Of a DNA stretch of 64,000 nucleotides, positions 53,126-63,880 are shown in pieces; positions within the stretch are counted from its first letter, which is position 1, and each line of letters opens with the position of its first letter. This DNA is from Anthopleura xanthogrammica. Lineage: Eukaryota > Cnidaria > Anthozoa > Actiniaria > Actiniidae. The notes beneath the pieces were generated by a model. The model had not been told where the DNA came from. It ran no database searches and saw only the letters and a list, made by a program, of their open reading frames with translations. The position numbers and the translations under genes were made by a program. The stretch covers positions 1,595,001 to 1,659,000 of the forward strand of contig OZ025215.1 of assembly GCA_964019055.1 (NCBI GenBank), in the 5' to 3' direction.

Positions 53126-55135
53126 AAAGTGCCTGAGAAGACCTGAGAATGTCTTGAAAACTTCTAAAGGCGGTTTGTACCTATAATCACGTGATATTTG
53201 TTAGTTCTTTGTGTATATAATTTTTTCAATCCGCTTTTGAAGCGGGCGGTATTTTCTATCTCTGACCGCGGTCCGGTATCCTATGATACCGGATTAGTAA
53301 GTAAGAAAATAGGATAAAAAATCCAGTGGAAAAGTAAATGGCGAAAAAACATATAAACCTTCCTATAGTGGGTGAGGAAAGGGGGAAACTTTGCCCTCGG
53401 CCTTAAAGTTGCCAGTTTTTTTCCCTATCCAAAACTCCTGGCCGGTAAATATAAAGCTCTGTTTATGAATAACAGTTTAAAAAAATTCAACTCAACATAT
53501 TCGGGTGGATGAAATTAAATTAATTGCGCAATATTACTCGAACTGTAATAATAATGAGTAAATGACAGTTATGAAGAAAAAAAACAGGAAAAACAGGTTT
53601 AAAATTTTTAGCTCCGACTACTTATTTGTGCGAATGAAATTGAATTAACGGCGCAATATTACTCGAACTAAAATCAATAATAACAAGTTTTCGCTTCCCG
53701 ATCATTGACATATTGTCACGTACGGGAACGCCTTTGGTGTACAAATCGAGACCCGACTTAAAACTGGTAGCAGAACCATAAAAAAGGTATGAATTCGAAT
53801 TGATTAATATTACGACTTCAGATCTAGATATGATGCAAGGCATTCATAGCGTGTAATTGTTTGGATGACTTTTCTGATTAGCATAGATGTTTACAATCTG
53901 CAGATACCAAGTCCTTGTAAAGTTGAAGTTATTAGCTTTGAAATCACCTTATTCTTTGTGTACACTTTTTCATCCTTAAGATACTTTCTGATAGAATATC
54001 TGCTTTGAAATAGCGATGTTTTGCGATTGCCTTCGTAATTCGAATTAACCATGGCTAGAAAGTTTTGAATCGCGTCAAAAAAACTGTTTGCATGAGGGGC
54101 TTGTCTTTTATAGGGAGTCAGGAAGCCGACGAGAAAATAGTCTCGTCGCTCCGCTCCTCGCATAGACAAGGAACCTCTGGTACCCAGGGTACAGCTAATG
54201 CAAAACGAATTCCCTTTAATCTGTCACCATTATTTCAGTTGCATTTTGTTTACGTTTCTCTTTAATATTGGAACTGATACTACTAGAAACAAACAGAAAA
54301 AAACCAACAAGAAAACACATAAACAAATGCGGAGTGTAATGCATTCTATATCAAGATTACAAAAGAAAACAAGACAATCAGAAACAAAACAAACGAATCA
54401 AAAACAAAGAAACAATAAAAAAAGAGAAAAACTTACAAATACACATACAAAATACCAGTAAAGGCAAAGTAGGACTGAAGTGAAAACAAGGTATTTTGTT
54501 TGTAGTTTGTAGTGTTTGTTAAATCAAAATTACGCAATATGCATAACACCTGGTCCCTTAGGAAGCCTTAGCCATGAATAATTGCTAATAAATTTTCTGA
54601 AAAAATGTGGGATAATTTGTGCAATAGTCGACTTTCTTTGAAGCGACCACTTTCTCAAATTCTTATTTTGTTTTCCATGTAAACATTGTTATTTTAAAAA
54701 ATCTGTCGTAAGCGACCGCGAACACCGTTGAGGTTTGATTTTGGATTTAAAAAAATATTGTTTTACTCTTTAGTAAGAAAACGATTGCAATCAATATCAC
54801 CCCCACTGATCATGACATTCGGATGGCACGATTATTTCTAATAAACACGATCCATAAGTAATTTGTTTGCCAAAGAAAACATTGCGCGAAGCTTCTGCGA
54901 ACTCTAATTATAGATTCCAATTGGAATTTAGAAGTTAATCTTGAGGAGGGAGGAAAATCGGAGAAAAACCCTCAAAACACAAGAAGAGACTAACCAATAA
55001 GCAGCTTTCCTCACATACAACACCATATTGTTAGACATCTACTCTATTCGAATCTTAATTTAGGCGACGTAGTTTTAGTGCTAAAATGAATGATTAATAC
55101 TGTTTTAGAGTTAAAAGTTCGCAGTTCAGTACTAT
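53126..55135. repeat. 2.28-kb array, copy 4
   Basis: Nearly identical to copy 3 until about 55,130, where a SINE head begins. The minus-strand frames are at 53622-53843 and 53891-54169. Copy 4 has small insertions (CTAGAT near 53,823 and TTGCAT near 54,240). Confidence 0.92.
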
Positions 55136-56330
55136 ACACAACACGGTTGGCTCAGTGCGCTTGAGCATCGGAACTTCCGTCGGCAGGAGGTCGTGGTTCG
55201 AGTCCCGGCTGGAACAACACTCAGGGTCTTAAAGTGCTACTCTGATCAAATTTCAATGTCTAAAATTTTTACTATTGTAACACATGTTAAAGTACCTTAC
55301 AAAGAAAGAAAAGTGGCGTTTACCATTTCTTGATAGCATTTTTAGTTCGAGAGATATTCAAGTTTAAACTTTATGCAAATTAGAACTTTGATGACGTCAT
55401 ACTCTCAACTCGCATTTGCTTCAATATAGATTTCATTATGTTGTCGTGAGTATTTGATACTTGTATTCGAAACAAGAAACATGATAACGCGCAAATTGTG
55501 GTTGCTATGGCAACTTACTGGTGTCCAGGCCCCTAACAACATTTTTAGCTTTCCTGCGATTCTTTGTTATTTTTCAAGTTGGGCAGAAATTGTTTATCCA
55601 AATATCCAAATTCCTGCCTCTGACCATAACATATATTTTTACCAAGTCTCATTTGATACCATCCGTCTTGTAAAGGTAGAAATGTCAAAAACTTGAATTT
55701 TAAGTAGCGGTGGCCAGGGACCGAGGCTGTTGCTATGGCAACTGATCTGTACAATTAATTTTCAAGAACTGCTAGAGTGCTATACGTCTGCCGAATTTGG
55801 TTAATTTTAATTGAAATTGGGCTGAGATATAGATTATCATAATCTTAGGCTGGTCAAATTATTGAGACTATGACGTCGTCAGGAACAATGACCGCCATTT
55901 TTTAAACTCCAATATCTTTGGAAGAAAAAAAGATATTTGAAAAAGAAAAGCGGCATTTCACTTTGCTATCAAAGGTCTTTCAATTCATTCAAAAAGAAAA
56001 AAAAAACAACAACACAGCCAGTGAAAATGTTTTGATCAGAGTACTGAGCACTTTAAACTTAGGAGAAAGTGCTGCCTTTTTTAAATTGCATCTACAAACG
56101 GTTACTTTTTCAATGACCACTTAAAATGACGGTCCCGTCTCTCCACACTTTATCACTAACCAATATCGGAGGGACGTAAAAGAACCACTGAGGACGTATA
56201 GAAACCCTGGCAGTGACCACCCTCAGTGACTACACCTCATACTAACCACCTCTCAGGATTGTAAAGCGCCTTTGATTATATACATAGAAAGGGCGCTATA
56301 TAAATCATAATAATGATAATAATGATGGGT
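55136..56330 (+). mobile_element. tRNA-derived SINE, split by a later insertion
   Basis: The head at 55,136-55,232 has an A-box-like TGGCTCAGTGCG and an exact B-box GGTTCGAGTCC (55195-55205), then CACTCAGGGTCTTAA. The body resumes at 56,053 with TTAAACTTAGGAGAAAGTGC and ends with AAAGGGCGCTATATAAAT and an ATAATAATG-type tail. The neighbouring minus-strand copy shows the uninterrupted order (CAGGGTCTTAAAATAACTG, then GAGGAGAAAGTGCTGCC), which proves the 820-bp interruption. Confidence 0.8.
55233..56052. mobile_element. 820-bp piggyBac-like MITE, TTAA target duplication
   Basis: The element starts AGTGCTACTCTGATCAAA and ends in the reverse complement form of AGTGCTCAGTACTCTGATC. It is flanked by TTAA at 55229-55232 and 56053-56056. 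Removing it with one TTAA restores the SINE order. TTAA is the known target of piggyBac transposons. Internal frames are short and have no transposase features, so it is non-autonomous. Confidence 0.85.
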
Positions 56331-56586
56331 TCTTATATAGCGCATTTCACATCGTCTCAATGCGCTTTACAATTTTTTACACAGTGGAGGACTTTACGGG
56401 CTGCATATTAAGGCGCTATTAGCAGCCGTGCAGCTTACAATCATGAGTGAATTGTTAGTAATTAGTGTTATGCCTCCAAATTGGGATAGGCTGTTGAACC
56501 GGGAGACAATCCCCTACTCTTACACGAATAATTCAACAGGTTCTTTTATGTCCCCCATTTACAGGTTAAGGAAGGGTTGGGAGACA

Positions 56587-56639
<53 letters not shown>

Positions 56640-56647
56640 TAGATGTG

Positions 56648-56703
<56 letters not shown>

Positions 56704-56775
56704 CCGGGATTCGAACCACGACCTCCCGCACAACAGACCGACGCTCTTACCAACTGAGCTAACCGGGTGGCGGTT
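56320..56775 (-). mobile_element. tRNA-derived SINE, minus strand, well preserved
   Basis: On the minus strand the head reads TTAGCTCAGTTGGTAAGAG (A-box) and then GGTTCGAATCC (B-box, + strand 56707-56717), both very close to tRNA consensus. The body shares CACTCAGGGTCTTAAAAT and the AGGCATAACAC region, and ends in GCGCTATATAAGAACCC with a CAT/ATT tail. The 3' part does not fold as tRNA, so it is a SINE. It lies 160 bp upstream of PAN-fibrinogen gene 2. Confidence 0.85.
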
Positions 56776-56935
56776 ACAATTCTCATAAAGAAGTCATAAA
56801 ATCATTAAACAGTATCATCATCATCATCATTAATATCATGATTCCTATTTACAATCATCATCACCAGATCGCTAATAATTATGTTTGCTAATATATCTTC
56901 CTGATTTTTCAAAATTAGGTGCCATTTGTACGAAA

Positions 56936-57895
56936 ATGAAAGGAGTTATCTTGCTGATTTTCACGCTGTTTCTTCTCAAGCACAAAGTCTCCTACGCTTC
57001 CGTGTGGACCCAAAGATATGCAGAGCTCAACGCGTACTTGCAAGGATTCACTCTTGAATCTGCCCAGGTAGACACAATATTTAACTGTTACAAGAAATGT
57101 GAAGACAACATGCATTGTGCAAGTATCAACATGAACCAGGTGAACAAGACATGTGAACTGAAGTTCTCTACCATGTCAAGAAACCCAGAGAAGACTGTTA
57201 GTCAGCAAAACATGGTTTACATGGAGATACGGGATGCTCTAGGGGTTTCTTTACATAACCCAATACTATCTTGTAAATGGTTCAAAAGCGTTGATAACCT
57301 GGCAAAGTCAGGTGTTTATTGGATGAAGTTCAATTACCCATCTTCTACGCCATTCCAAGTGTTCTGTGATATGACCTTTATTGGAGGAGGCTGGACCCTT
57401 GTCTACAGCTATACGTTTAATGAGTACAGTAACTTTGAAGCATCTACAAACGCAGTCACTCCAATGGCAAAATGGCGTGTTGACAGGTCTATGGGGGGAT
57501 GGGTGTCAATGTCAAGGAAAATCCCGCTCAGTGAGTCTTCTCGCTCTGCCATGAATTTTGGTGATTGGAGAGCGATTGGTAACGAGTTCCTTCTCAAGCC
57601 TAATATCACTAACTGGGTAGCCTGTGTAGAAGGAACAGGAAGTCTTGTGGAGTGGAGGACGGGGAGTGTGACCTGCAGAATTGTCAAGGTACTAACGTCA
57701 ACGTGTACGACTGTTGTCCCAACAGATATTAAGATGGATAAGGCCGGTCCAGCTCTGACCATCGGCATTCAACATTACATCAGCCTTGAAGGCATGAAGT
57801 CTGCAAACTGGCCTACTCATGATCCCTGTGGTACTGGTAGACCTAATCATCTCACCAATGTTCCATACCCTGGTGGAGTATTGTACCTGCGATGA
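56936..57895 (+). CDS. Secreted PAN/Apple plus fibrinogen-like protein, gene 2
   Basis: A 319-residue protein, paralog of gene 1. The start is set at 56936: an in-frame TTG upstream would add 17 residues, but the AG of a likely 3' splice site (TTTTTCAAAATTAG) lies between, and the ATG context TTGTACGAAAATG matches gene 1. Signal peptide 1-21 ending VSYA; PAN-like cysteines C51, C55, C61, C73; fibrinogen-like part from C113 with SGVYWMKF and FQVFCDMTFIGGGWTLVY. The usual T-D before GGGW is replaced by F-I. It ends NVPYPGGVLYLR. The last codons and 3' flank are the first unit of the minisatellite that follows. Expected to be secreted; ligand unknown. Confidence 0.88.
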   Translation: MKGVILLIFTLFLLKHKVSYASVWTQRYAELNAYLQGFTLESAQVDTIFNCYKKCEDNMHCASINMNQVNKTCELKFSTMSRNPEKTVSQQNMVYMEIRDALGVSLHNPILSCKWFKSVDNLAKSGVYWMKFNYPSSTPFQVFCDMTFIGGGWTLVYSYTFNEYSNFEASTNAVTPMAKWRVDRSMGGWVSMSRKIPLSESSRSAMNFGDWRAIGNEFLLKPNITNWVACVEGTGSLVEWRTGSVTCRIVKVLTSTCTTVVPTDIKMDKAGPALTIGIQHYISLEGMKSANWPTHDPCGTGRPNHLTNVPYPGGVLYLR

Positions 57896-59590
57896 GTCCA
57901 CGTATAACTCTTATCCATCCCTCTTGCACTGTTTTATCTAATCATCTCACCAATGTTCCATATCCTGGTGGAGTATTGTACCTGCGATGAGTCCACGTAT
58001 AACTCTTATCCATCCCTCTTGCACTGATTTATCTAATCATCTCACCAATGTTCCATATCCTGGTGGAGTATTGTACCTGTGATGAGTCCACGTATAACTC
58101 TTATCCATCCCTCTTGCACTGATTTATCTAATCATGTCTTCTACCATATCCTGGTGGAGTATTGAACCTGCGATGAGTCCACATATAACTCTTATCCATC
58201 CCTCTTGCACTGATTTATCTAATCATCTCACCAATGTTCCATATCCTGGTGGAGTATTGAACCTGCGATGAGTCCACGTATAACTGGCTTATCCATCCCT
58301 CTTGCACTGTTTTATCTAATCATCTCTTCTACCATATCCTGGTAGAGTATTGAACCTGCGATGAGTCCACATATAACTCTTATCTATCCCTCTTGCACTG
58401 TTTTATCTAATCATCTCACCAATGTTCCATATCCTGGTGGAGTATTGAACCTGCGATGAGTCCACGTATAACTGGCTTATCCATCCCTCTTGCACTGTTT
58501 TATCTAATCATCTCTTCTACCATATCCTGGTAGAGTATTGAACCTGCGATGAGTCCACATATAACTCTTATCTATCCCTCTTGCACTGTTTTATCTAATC
58601 ATCTCACCAATGTTCCATATCCTGGTGGAGTATTGAACCTGCGATGAGTCCACGTAAAACTGGCTTATCCATCCCTCTTGCACTGTTTTATCTAATCATC
58701 TCACCAATGTTCCATACCCTGGTGGAGTATTGAACCTGCGATGAGTCCACGTATAACTGGCTTATCCATCCCTCTTGCACTGATTTATCTAATCATCTCA
58801 CCAATGTTCCATATCCTGGTGGAGTATTGAACCTGCGATGAGTCCACGTATAACTGGCTTATCCATCCCTCTTGCACTGTTTTATCTAGTCATCTCTTCT
58901 ACCATATCCTGGTAGAGTATTGAACCTGCGATGAGTCCACATATAACTCTTATCTATCCCTCTTGCACTGTTTTATCTAATCATCTCACCAATATTCCAT
59001 ATCCTGGTAGAGTATTGAACCTGCGATGAGTCCACGTATAACTCTTATCCATCCCTCTTGTACTGATTTATCTCATTATCTCACCAATGTTCTATATCCT
59101 GGTGGAGTATTTTACCTGTGATGAGTCCACGTATAACTCTTATCCATCCCTCTTGCACTGATTTATCTAATCATCTCACCAATGTTCTATATCCTGGTGG
59201 AGTATTGAACCTGCGATGAGTCCACGTATAACTGGCTTATCCATCCCTATTGCACTGTTTTATCTAACACATCTCGCCAATGTTCCATATCCTGGTGGAG
59301 TATTGAACCTGCGATGAGTCCACGTATAACTGGCTTATCCATCCCTCTTGCACTGTTTTATCTAATCATCTCACCAATGTTCCACATCCTGGTGGAGTAT
59401 TGAACCTGCGATGAGTCCACGTATAACTGGCTTATCCATCCCTCTTGCACTGTTTTATCTAATCATCTCGCCAATGTTCCATACCCTGGTGGAGTATTGA
59501 ACCTGCGATGAGTCCACGTATAACTGGCTTATCCATCCCTCTTGCACTGATTTATCTAATCATCTCATCAATGTTCCATATCCTGGTGTA
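57844..59590 (+). repeat. Minisatellite of about 95 bp, 18 units, derived from the end of PAN-fibrinogen gene 2
   Basis: The unit starts TAATCATCTCACCAATGTTC (57844, inside the last coding codons) and runs through the stop codon and 45 bp of 3' flank (CTTATCCATCCCTCTTGCAC). Counting GATGAGTCCAC: 57891 (the gene's own stop region), 57986, 58081, 58172, 58267, 58360, 58455, 58548, 58643, 58740, 58837, 58930, 59025, 59120, 59215, 59313, 59410, 59507; a partial unit ends near 59,590. Unit length varies between 93, 95 and 97-98 bp. The array is absent after gene 1. Confidence 0.95.
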
Positions 59591-60794
59591 TTATATACAT
59601 AATGGCCTGCAAGGATTCCAAGCACGTATTTATTCACTGAACAACTGCATCCCGCAATGTGCCATGTCTGAGACAAACTTAGCATCTTCTAAAATTATTC
59701 TTGTTGCATTCTGGTATTTATTATCAGACCTTGCTTAACCTTTTTCGACATTTGCTCGTAAAATCTTGAATATCTGGGAGAAATGCTATTCAATTCAAGA
59801 ACTTCCTTGGAATGAAAAACTATAATGACGTTTCAATTTCATACCATCTTCTACATAAGAGTCTAAATATACGGCCTTTTGTGGTATGACTTTTATTCGG
59901 CTGGCTAGGGAGTACCTCGCCTTCTTTTAGCTGCAAATTGCATTTGAAATTCTATTTTTTAAGTCATTTAGAGTTCGATGCACGTAACACCGTATAGTGT
60001 GGATACCATGATTGCTCAGCGCTTTCTAGATGGCAAAGGTTAAGCAATTTGCCTATTCAAAATCCCTTAGCAGTGGAAGGGAGAGGAGAAAGGATGGCTA
60101 TAGGATGTTTCCAAATCAGTGGACGAAAATCCGATCCATACCTGTTCCAGATCACTCAGTAGAAGAAAGAGGAGAAAAGATGGCTAATACATCATGTATC
60201 CAAAAGGACGAAAGTCTACTTAACATGCCTGGCCCCAAGAAACCTACAACAACGGTACTCCTGTCAGCAAATTAATTTGACATTGTGTACACAAATCCAC
60301 AAAATACGCTGTTCTTTGCTGTGAAGGGGTTCAAGTTGTTTTTGAATAATATTGAGTTAATTTTGAGAAACTTGGTACCATTCCCTTGCTCAATATGGAA
60401 AAGGCTAATGAAGATGCCCTAATTCATTTGCCAATTAACTCAGTAAAAACGAGACGACAAAGTAGAACTTGCCATATAGAAAGTAATCGTGACATAACAA
60501 AGAAAAATCTAGCTACAGCATGATTTGCTGATATTAATTTGTGCTGTAGTTCATAAGATACCCATTTCTAATTGGTTGATTGGCTGTGAATTTTCTCTTA
60601 ATCCGTGCAATTTATTAACTGCACATATCCGGAAATCTGTACTTGCGTTACTTTACAATTTGCTAGCATTTTTTAACTATTTTATGTAGATGTGTTATTA
60701 ATAGTAAGTACTTCCTAAGTTCTAGGAGAAGTAATGAAAATACCACGCGCATTTGATGCGAAAATGGTATTTCCTATACTACAAAGGAACCAAA

Positions 60795-61150
60795 TTTCAA
60801 TTTGGAGGACAAAACAATAGGTTCCAATTGGCCATTTGCGACAAACAGTCACGTGCTGATATATCACTTTGATGACGAATCAATTCAGCCCAAGGTCCCT
60901 TGGGGAAGGCTCTGCTGGATGACAAACAAACTTTGAATTGATTCGTATCTTGAAATCAAAAGTATCTTATAAGAGAAAAAAATTATTTTGGAAAAGGTCT
61001 TGGATATGGCATTAGTAATCCTGAAAAAGGTTTTGAAATAGAGGAAGTCCGAATTTTTTTGCCATCCAGTAACAGTCACGTGACTGTCTGTTGCAAAAGG
61101 CCTATTCTCGGGAAATGGAAATTCTTTTGTTTTGTCCTACAAACTGATCG
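60795..61150. mobile_element. Imperfect inverted repeat of a dispersed family
   Basis: Left arm TTTGGAGGACAAAACAATAG...CAGTCACGTG and right arm CACGTGACTG...GTTTTGTCCTACAAA are reverse complements with mismatches. One-arm relatives are at about 39,735-39,850 (CACGTGACGTCAAAGC and GTTTTGTCCTCCAAATT) and 42,745-42,840. This suggests a family with ends carrying a TGACGTCA-like site. Confidence 0.55.
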
Positions 61151-61419
61151 AGCTGCTTTGACGTCACGTGCAATTATATTTTAATTAATTCAGGCTGGTT
61201 CTAGTAGCCCTAGTCCACTTCTAGAAGGAATAAGTAGCAATAGAGAAATAAGTATTATGTTAAGATATTCTAAGTGAAATCCGGATGCTTTAGCGTTTTT
61301 TAGAAGATTTAGATAAGTAGGTATTGTGTGTCTGGGGGAAGTGGTCAAGTTTGATGCTTGTAAATTTGTAAGTTCGATTCTCCCATCAGTCTAGTTATGA
61401 CGATAGTGTTCAATAGTTT

Positions 61420-61736
61420 CACAGTTCCTGCACCATCTCACGAAAGCCTTGCATCGAAGCGAGACGAACGGTGAGCTTGCAATGATAGAGACATGTGAAG
61501 GTGTTGTCTATCATTGCAAGCTCACCGTTCGTCTTGCTTCGATACAAAGGCAAGGCGCGGTGGGGATATGTAAGAGACTAGTATGGGAAAAAGTGGTGGG
61601 GCTAATATTGGAAAATATTATGATAAGAGACTAGATTGGGAAAAGAAAAAAGGGGTAGGGCTATATATATATAGCCCTACTAGCCCCTCCCCTTCCGCGG
61701 TCCGTGCTACCTTTCAAGATGGCACAGGGAACTGTG
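61420..61736. mobile_element. Foldback MITE, second copy of the 16206 family
   Basis: Arms CTTGCATCGAAGCGAGACG / CGTCTTGCTTCGATACAAAGG around AATGATAGAGAC and its complement match the family at 16,206. The right arm has been split by about 145 bp containing a local duplication (TAAGAGACTAG twice) and an AT run (CTATATATATATAG). Confidence 0.75.
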
Positions 61737-62218
61737 AAAGGGACTATTGTCATTTTCTCGTGATCTTCATTAATTCCAGCCACATTTATTAGATATAAGC
61801 CATCGTTAAAAAGCAATATTCGTATAATAGCCGGTATACGCTCACCTGATTGTGGCTCGTAGCCCAAGGGAAAGAAATTAAGAATGATTTAGTTAATGTA
61901 ATCGGCAGTTCGTTGGGAGCATATAAGATAAGATTTGTATTGCCCTTGATTGCGCTCGCCATTTTTGACTTTTACGTTGTCAGTTGTACAACTGAAGACG
62001 AAGTCGCTCAAAAGTTCGTATGTTACTGTCAGTCTAGATCTAAAACAAAAGGCTCCCACAAGTTAAAGATAGCATGCCAAATTCAAGACAGGGGCGCTGG
62101 TCGAGGAATTCTAATTTCATGAGCATTCGGTGATCGTACGTACCGTGAGGCTGAGTGAGGCAGACGTTTATGGGGCTCTACGTGTAGCTTCATATAAAAT
62201 TGATTGCACTTTTATCAG

Positions 62219-62332
62219 TGATAAAGTCATCATCATTAGTATTCTTTATATAAAGACACGTCTCTTTATATATATAGATATGTCTGTATATATAGATCAC
62301 TTGTCTACTAATGAAAATGACTTTATCGGGTA
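62219..62332. mobile_element. Short inverted-repeat element
   Basis: GATAAAGTCATCATCATTAGT at the left pairs with ACTAATGAAAATGACTTTATC at the right (two mismatches), bounding about 110 bp of AT-rich sequence. Mobile origin is inferred from the end structure only. Confidence 0.5.
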
Positions 62333-63738
62333 TATAGGCTCATGCATGTAACATATATGGTAGCTCCAATTAAGCCAAAGGCTTATGAATTATTCATGAT
62401 TAGTTTTTGAATTTTTATATCTCCCCATTAAGGACTGCTCCGTGAGGTTCACTTTACGAACACCGACTATTACAATAATTATTTACAAAACAACATACTC
62501 AATCACATACATATTATTGTTTTTTAACGGAGAGAGGCCAGGAGAAAAACCCTCATTGTATAAGGGGAGACCAACGCATCAAACACTGCTTCCACCTGTC
62601 TACTTAGAAGTGATGAATTCTAACGTAATAACCAGACTTTAAATATATCCCACTCACGTGCTGTTAATTTAAGCAAGATTGAATACAATAAAAACGTTCC
62701 AGAAAAAACTACTCTAGAGAATTTCTTAATTACGTTCTCTAACGAGGTGCTTCCTGCAGAGTCTAACTAAAATCCTATTATTTCTTGATTACTTTTATCT
62801 CGTAATTTAAGGTGATATCCAGCATTCAATTTCCAAAAACCCACGATATGGCAAGAAATGTTTAGTAATTGTACACGCTCGCCGATAGTAAATACTTTTC
62901 AGTTTGCCCGTTAGCTTGAAGTTCGCCCACTTATTTACTTTCAGTTCTAACTCCCTACCTCAATCTTCATTGCTATTTCCTTCTCTCTCTTTCTCTCTCT
63001 TTAATTCTTCTCTGTCTCTTTTCTCGATATTCTATTTCTCTTTTCCTCCAATTTTCATTCTTAATTTGACTGTCCAAACTCATTAATTCTTACAATTATT
63101 GATTGAGTATTTTGAATCAAACCCGCAAGCGGCTGTATTTGAACATCAACCCGATATATGTATTGATGTTTCGGTGTATTAGTGAGTGATATTGTTAGTT
63201 CCGACGGTCTGGCAGTAAAGCCAGTAAAACCAGTAAAACTAGTTAATAAGTAAGATGAGTCAGAGATATGAGTTGCTTGTTTATTACTGCCGGCCAAGGT
63301 TATGTAACACGCGGCTTCTCTTGTAATTTCTTTTGTTTTTGTTTCCTTTCCTTTTTTTTTGGGGGGGGGGGGGGGGGGGCACTTATAATTATTACTTGGC
63401 AACAATTCTCATGAAATTTAACGACCAAAGTTACGTTGGACATTTTTGAAAGAAAGCCACTAAAAACTTTCTTCCATGGTACTGCATCTGCTCCAGCTAC
63501 AACCTTGGACAAAATTAGTTGTTACAAAACCAAAATTTCAAAAATTATCTTCATTTCTCACTTTGCTGCTACTGCTGTTGTTGATTTTCCTGCTGCTATT
63601 CATATACTGCAGCTGCTTCCACGAGTTTCTGTTGTTGCGGTTGTTGTTGCTGATATTGTAAAAACTTATTGATATTTACGAAGCTGTTGTGCGGTTGTTT
63701 CTCAAAAACACTACCTTTTTTAATCTCGATCGTGTAAT

Positions 63739-63880
63739 GGACCTTTCCCGAATTCGCTTGGATGATCACGAAACAATTAATAGTTTCAAGTCGAAGTTGG
63801 CCATGATTGGTAAAAGAATCAAGTTCAATCTCGAGTTGGAATCAGTGTTTCGTGTTCATCCAAGCGAATTCGGGAAACCA
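63739..63880. mobile_element. Foldback MITE, family shared with 7356-7506
   Basis: GGACCTTTCCCGAATTCGCTTGGATGATCACG at the left (32 bases; key parts CCCGAATTCG and TGGATGATCACG) pairs with the right arm CATCCAAGCGAATTCGGG. The inner part pairs GAAGTTGG-type sequence with CTCGAGTTGGA less well. Same family as at 7,356. Confidence 0.7.

Noticed and set aside
47096..54461. Plus-strand frames of the 2.28-kb array (for example MNRVKK... at 49,130)
   Set aside because: They are antisense to the better-conserved minus-strand frames and end in lysine/asparagine-rich AT sequence.
55195..55205. Functional tRNA genes at the B-box matches (also 41,370 and 56,707)
   Set aside because: Acceptor and anticodon stems do not close and the sequence continues into SINE bodies.
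56885..56935. N-terminal extension of PAN-fibrinogen gene 2 from a TTG codon
   Set aside because: It crosses a likely 3' splice site, is not shared with gene 1 and would bury the signal peptide.
57886..59530. Hammerhead ribozyme in the 95-bp units, because of GATGAGTCC
   Set aside because: The conserved CUGAUGA core reads GCGATGAG or GTGATGAG and no GAAA plus closing stems follow, so the catalytic core is not met.
57844..59590. CRISPR-like array
   Set aside because: Whole units are repeated without unique spacers, and the context is a eukaryotic gene end.
60030..60275. 81-residue open frame
   Set aside because: No recognisable domain, paralog or splice context; length is within chance expectation.
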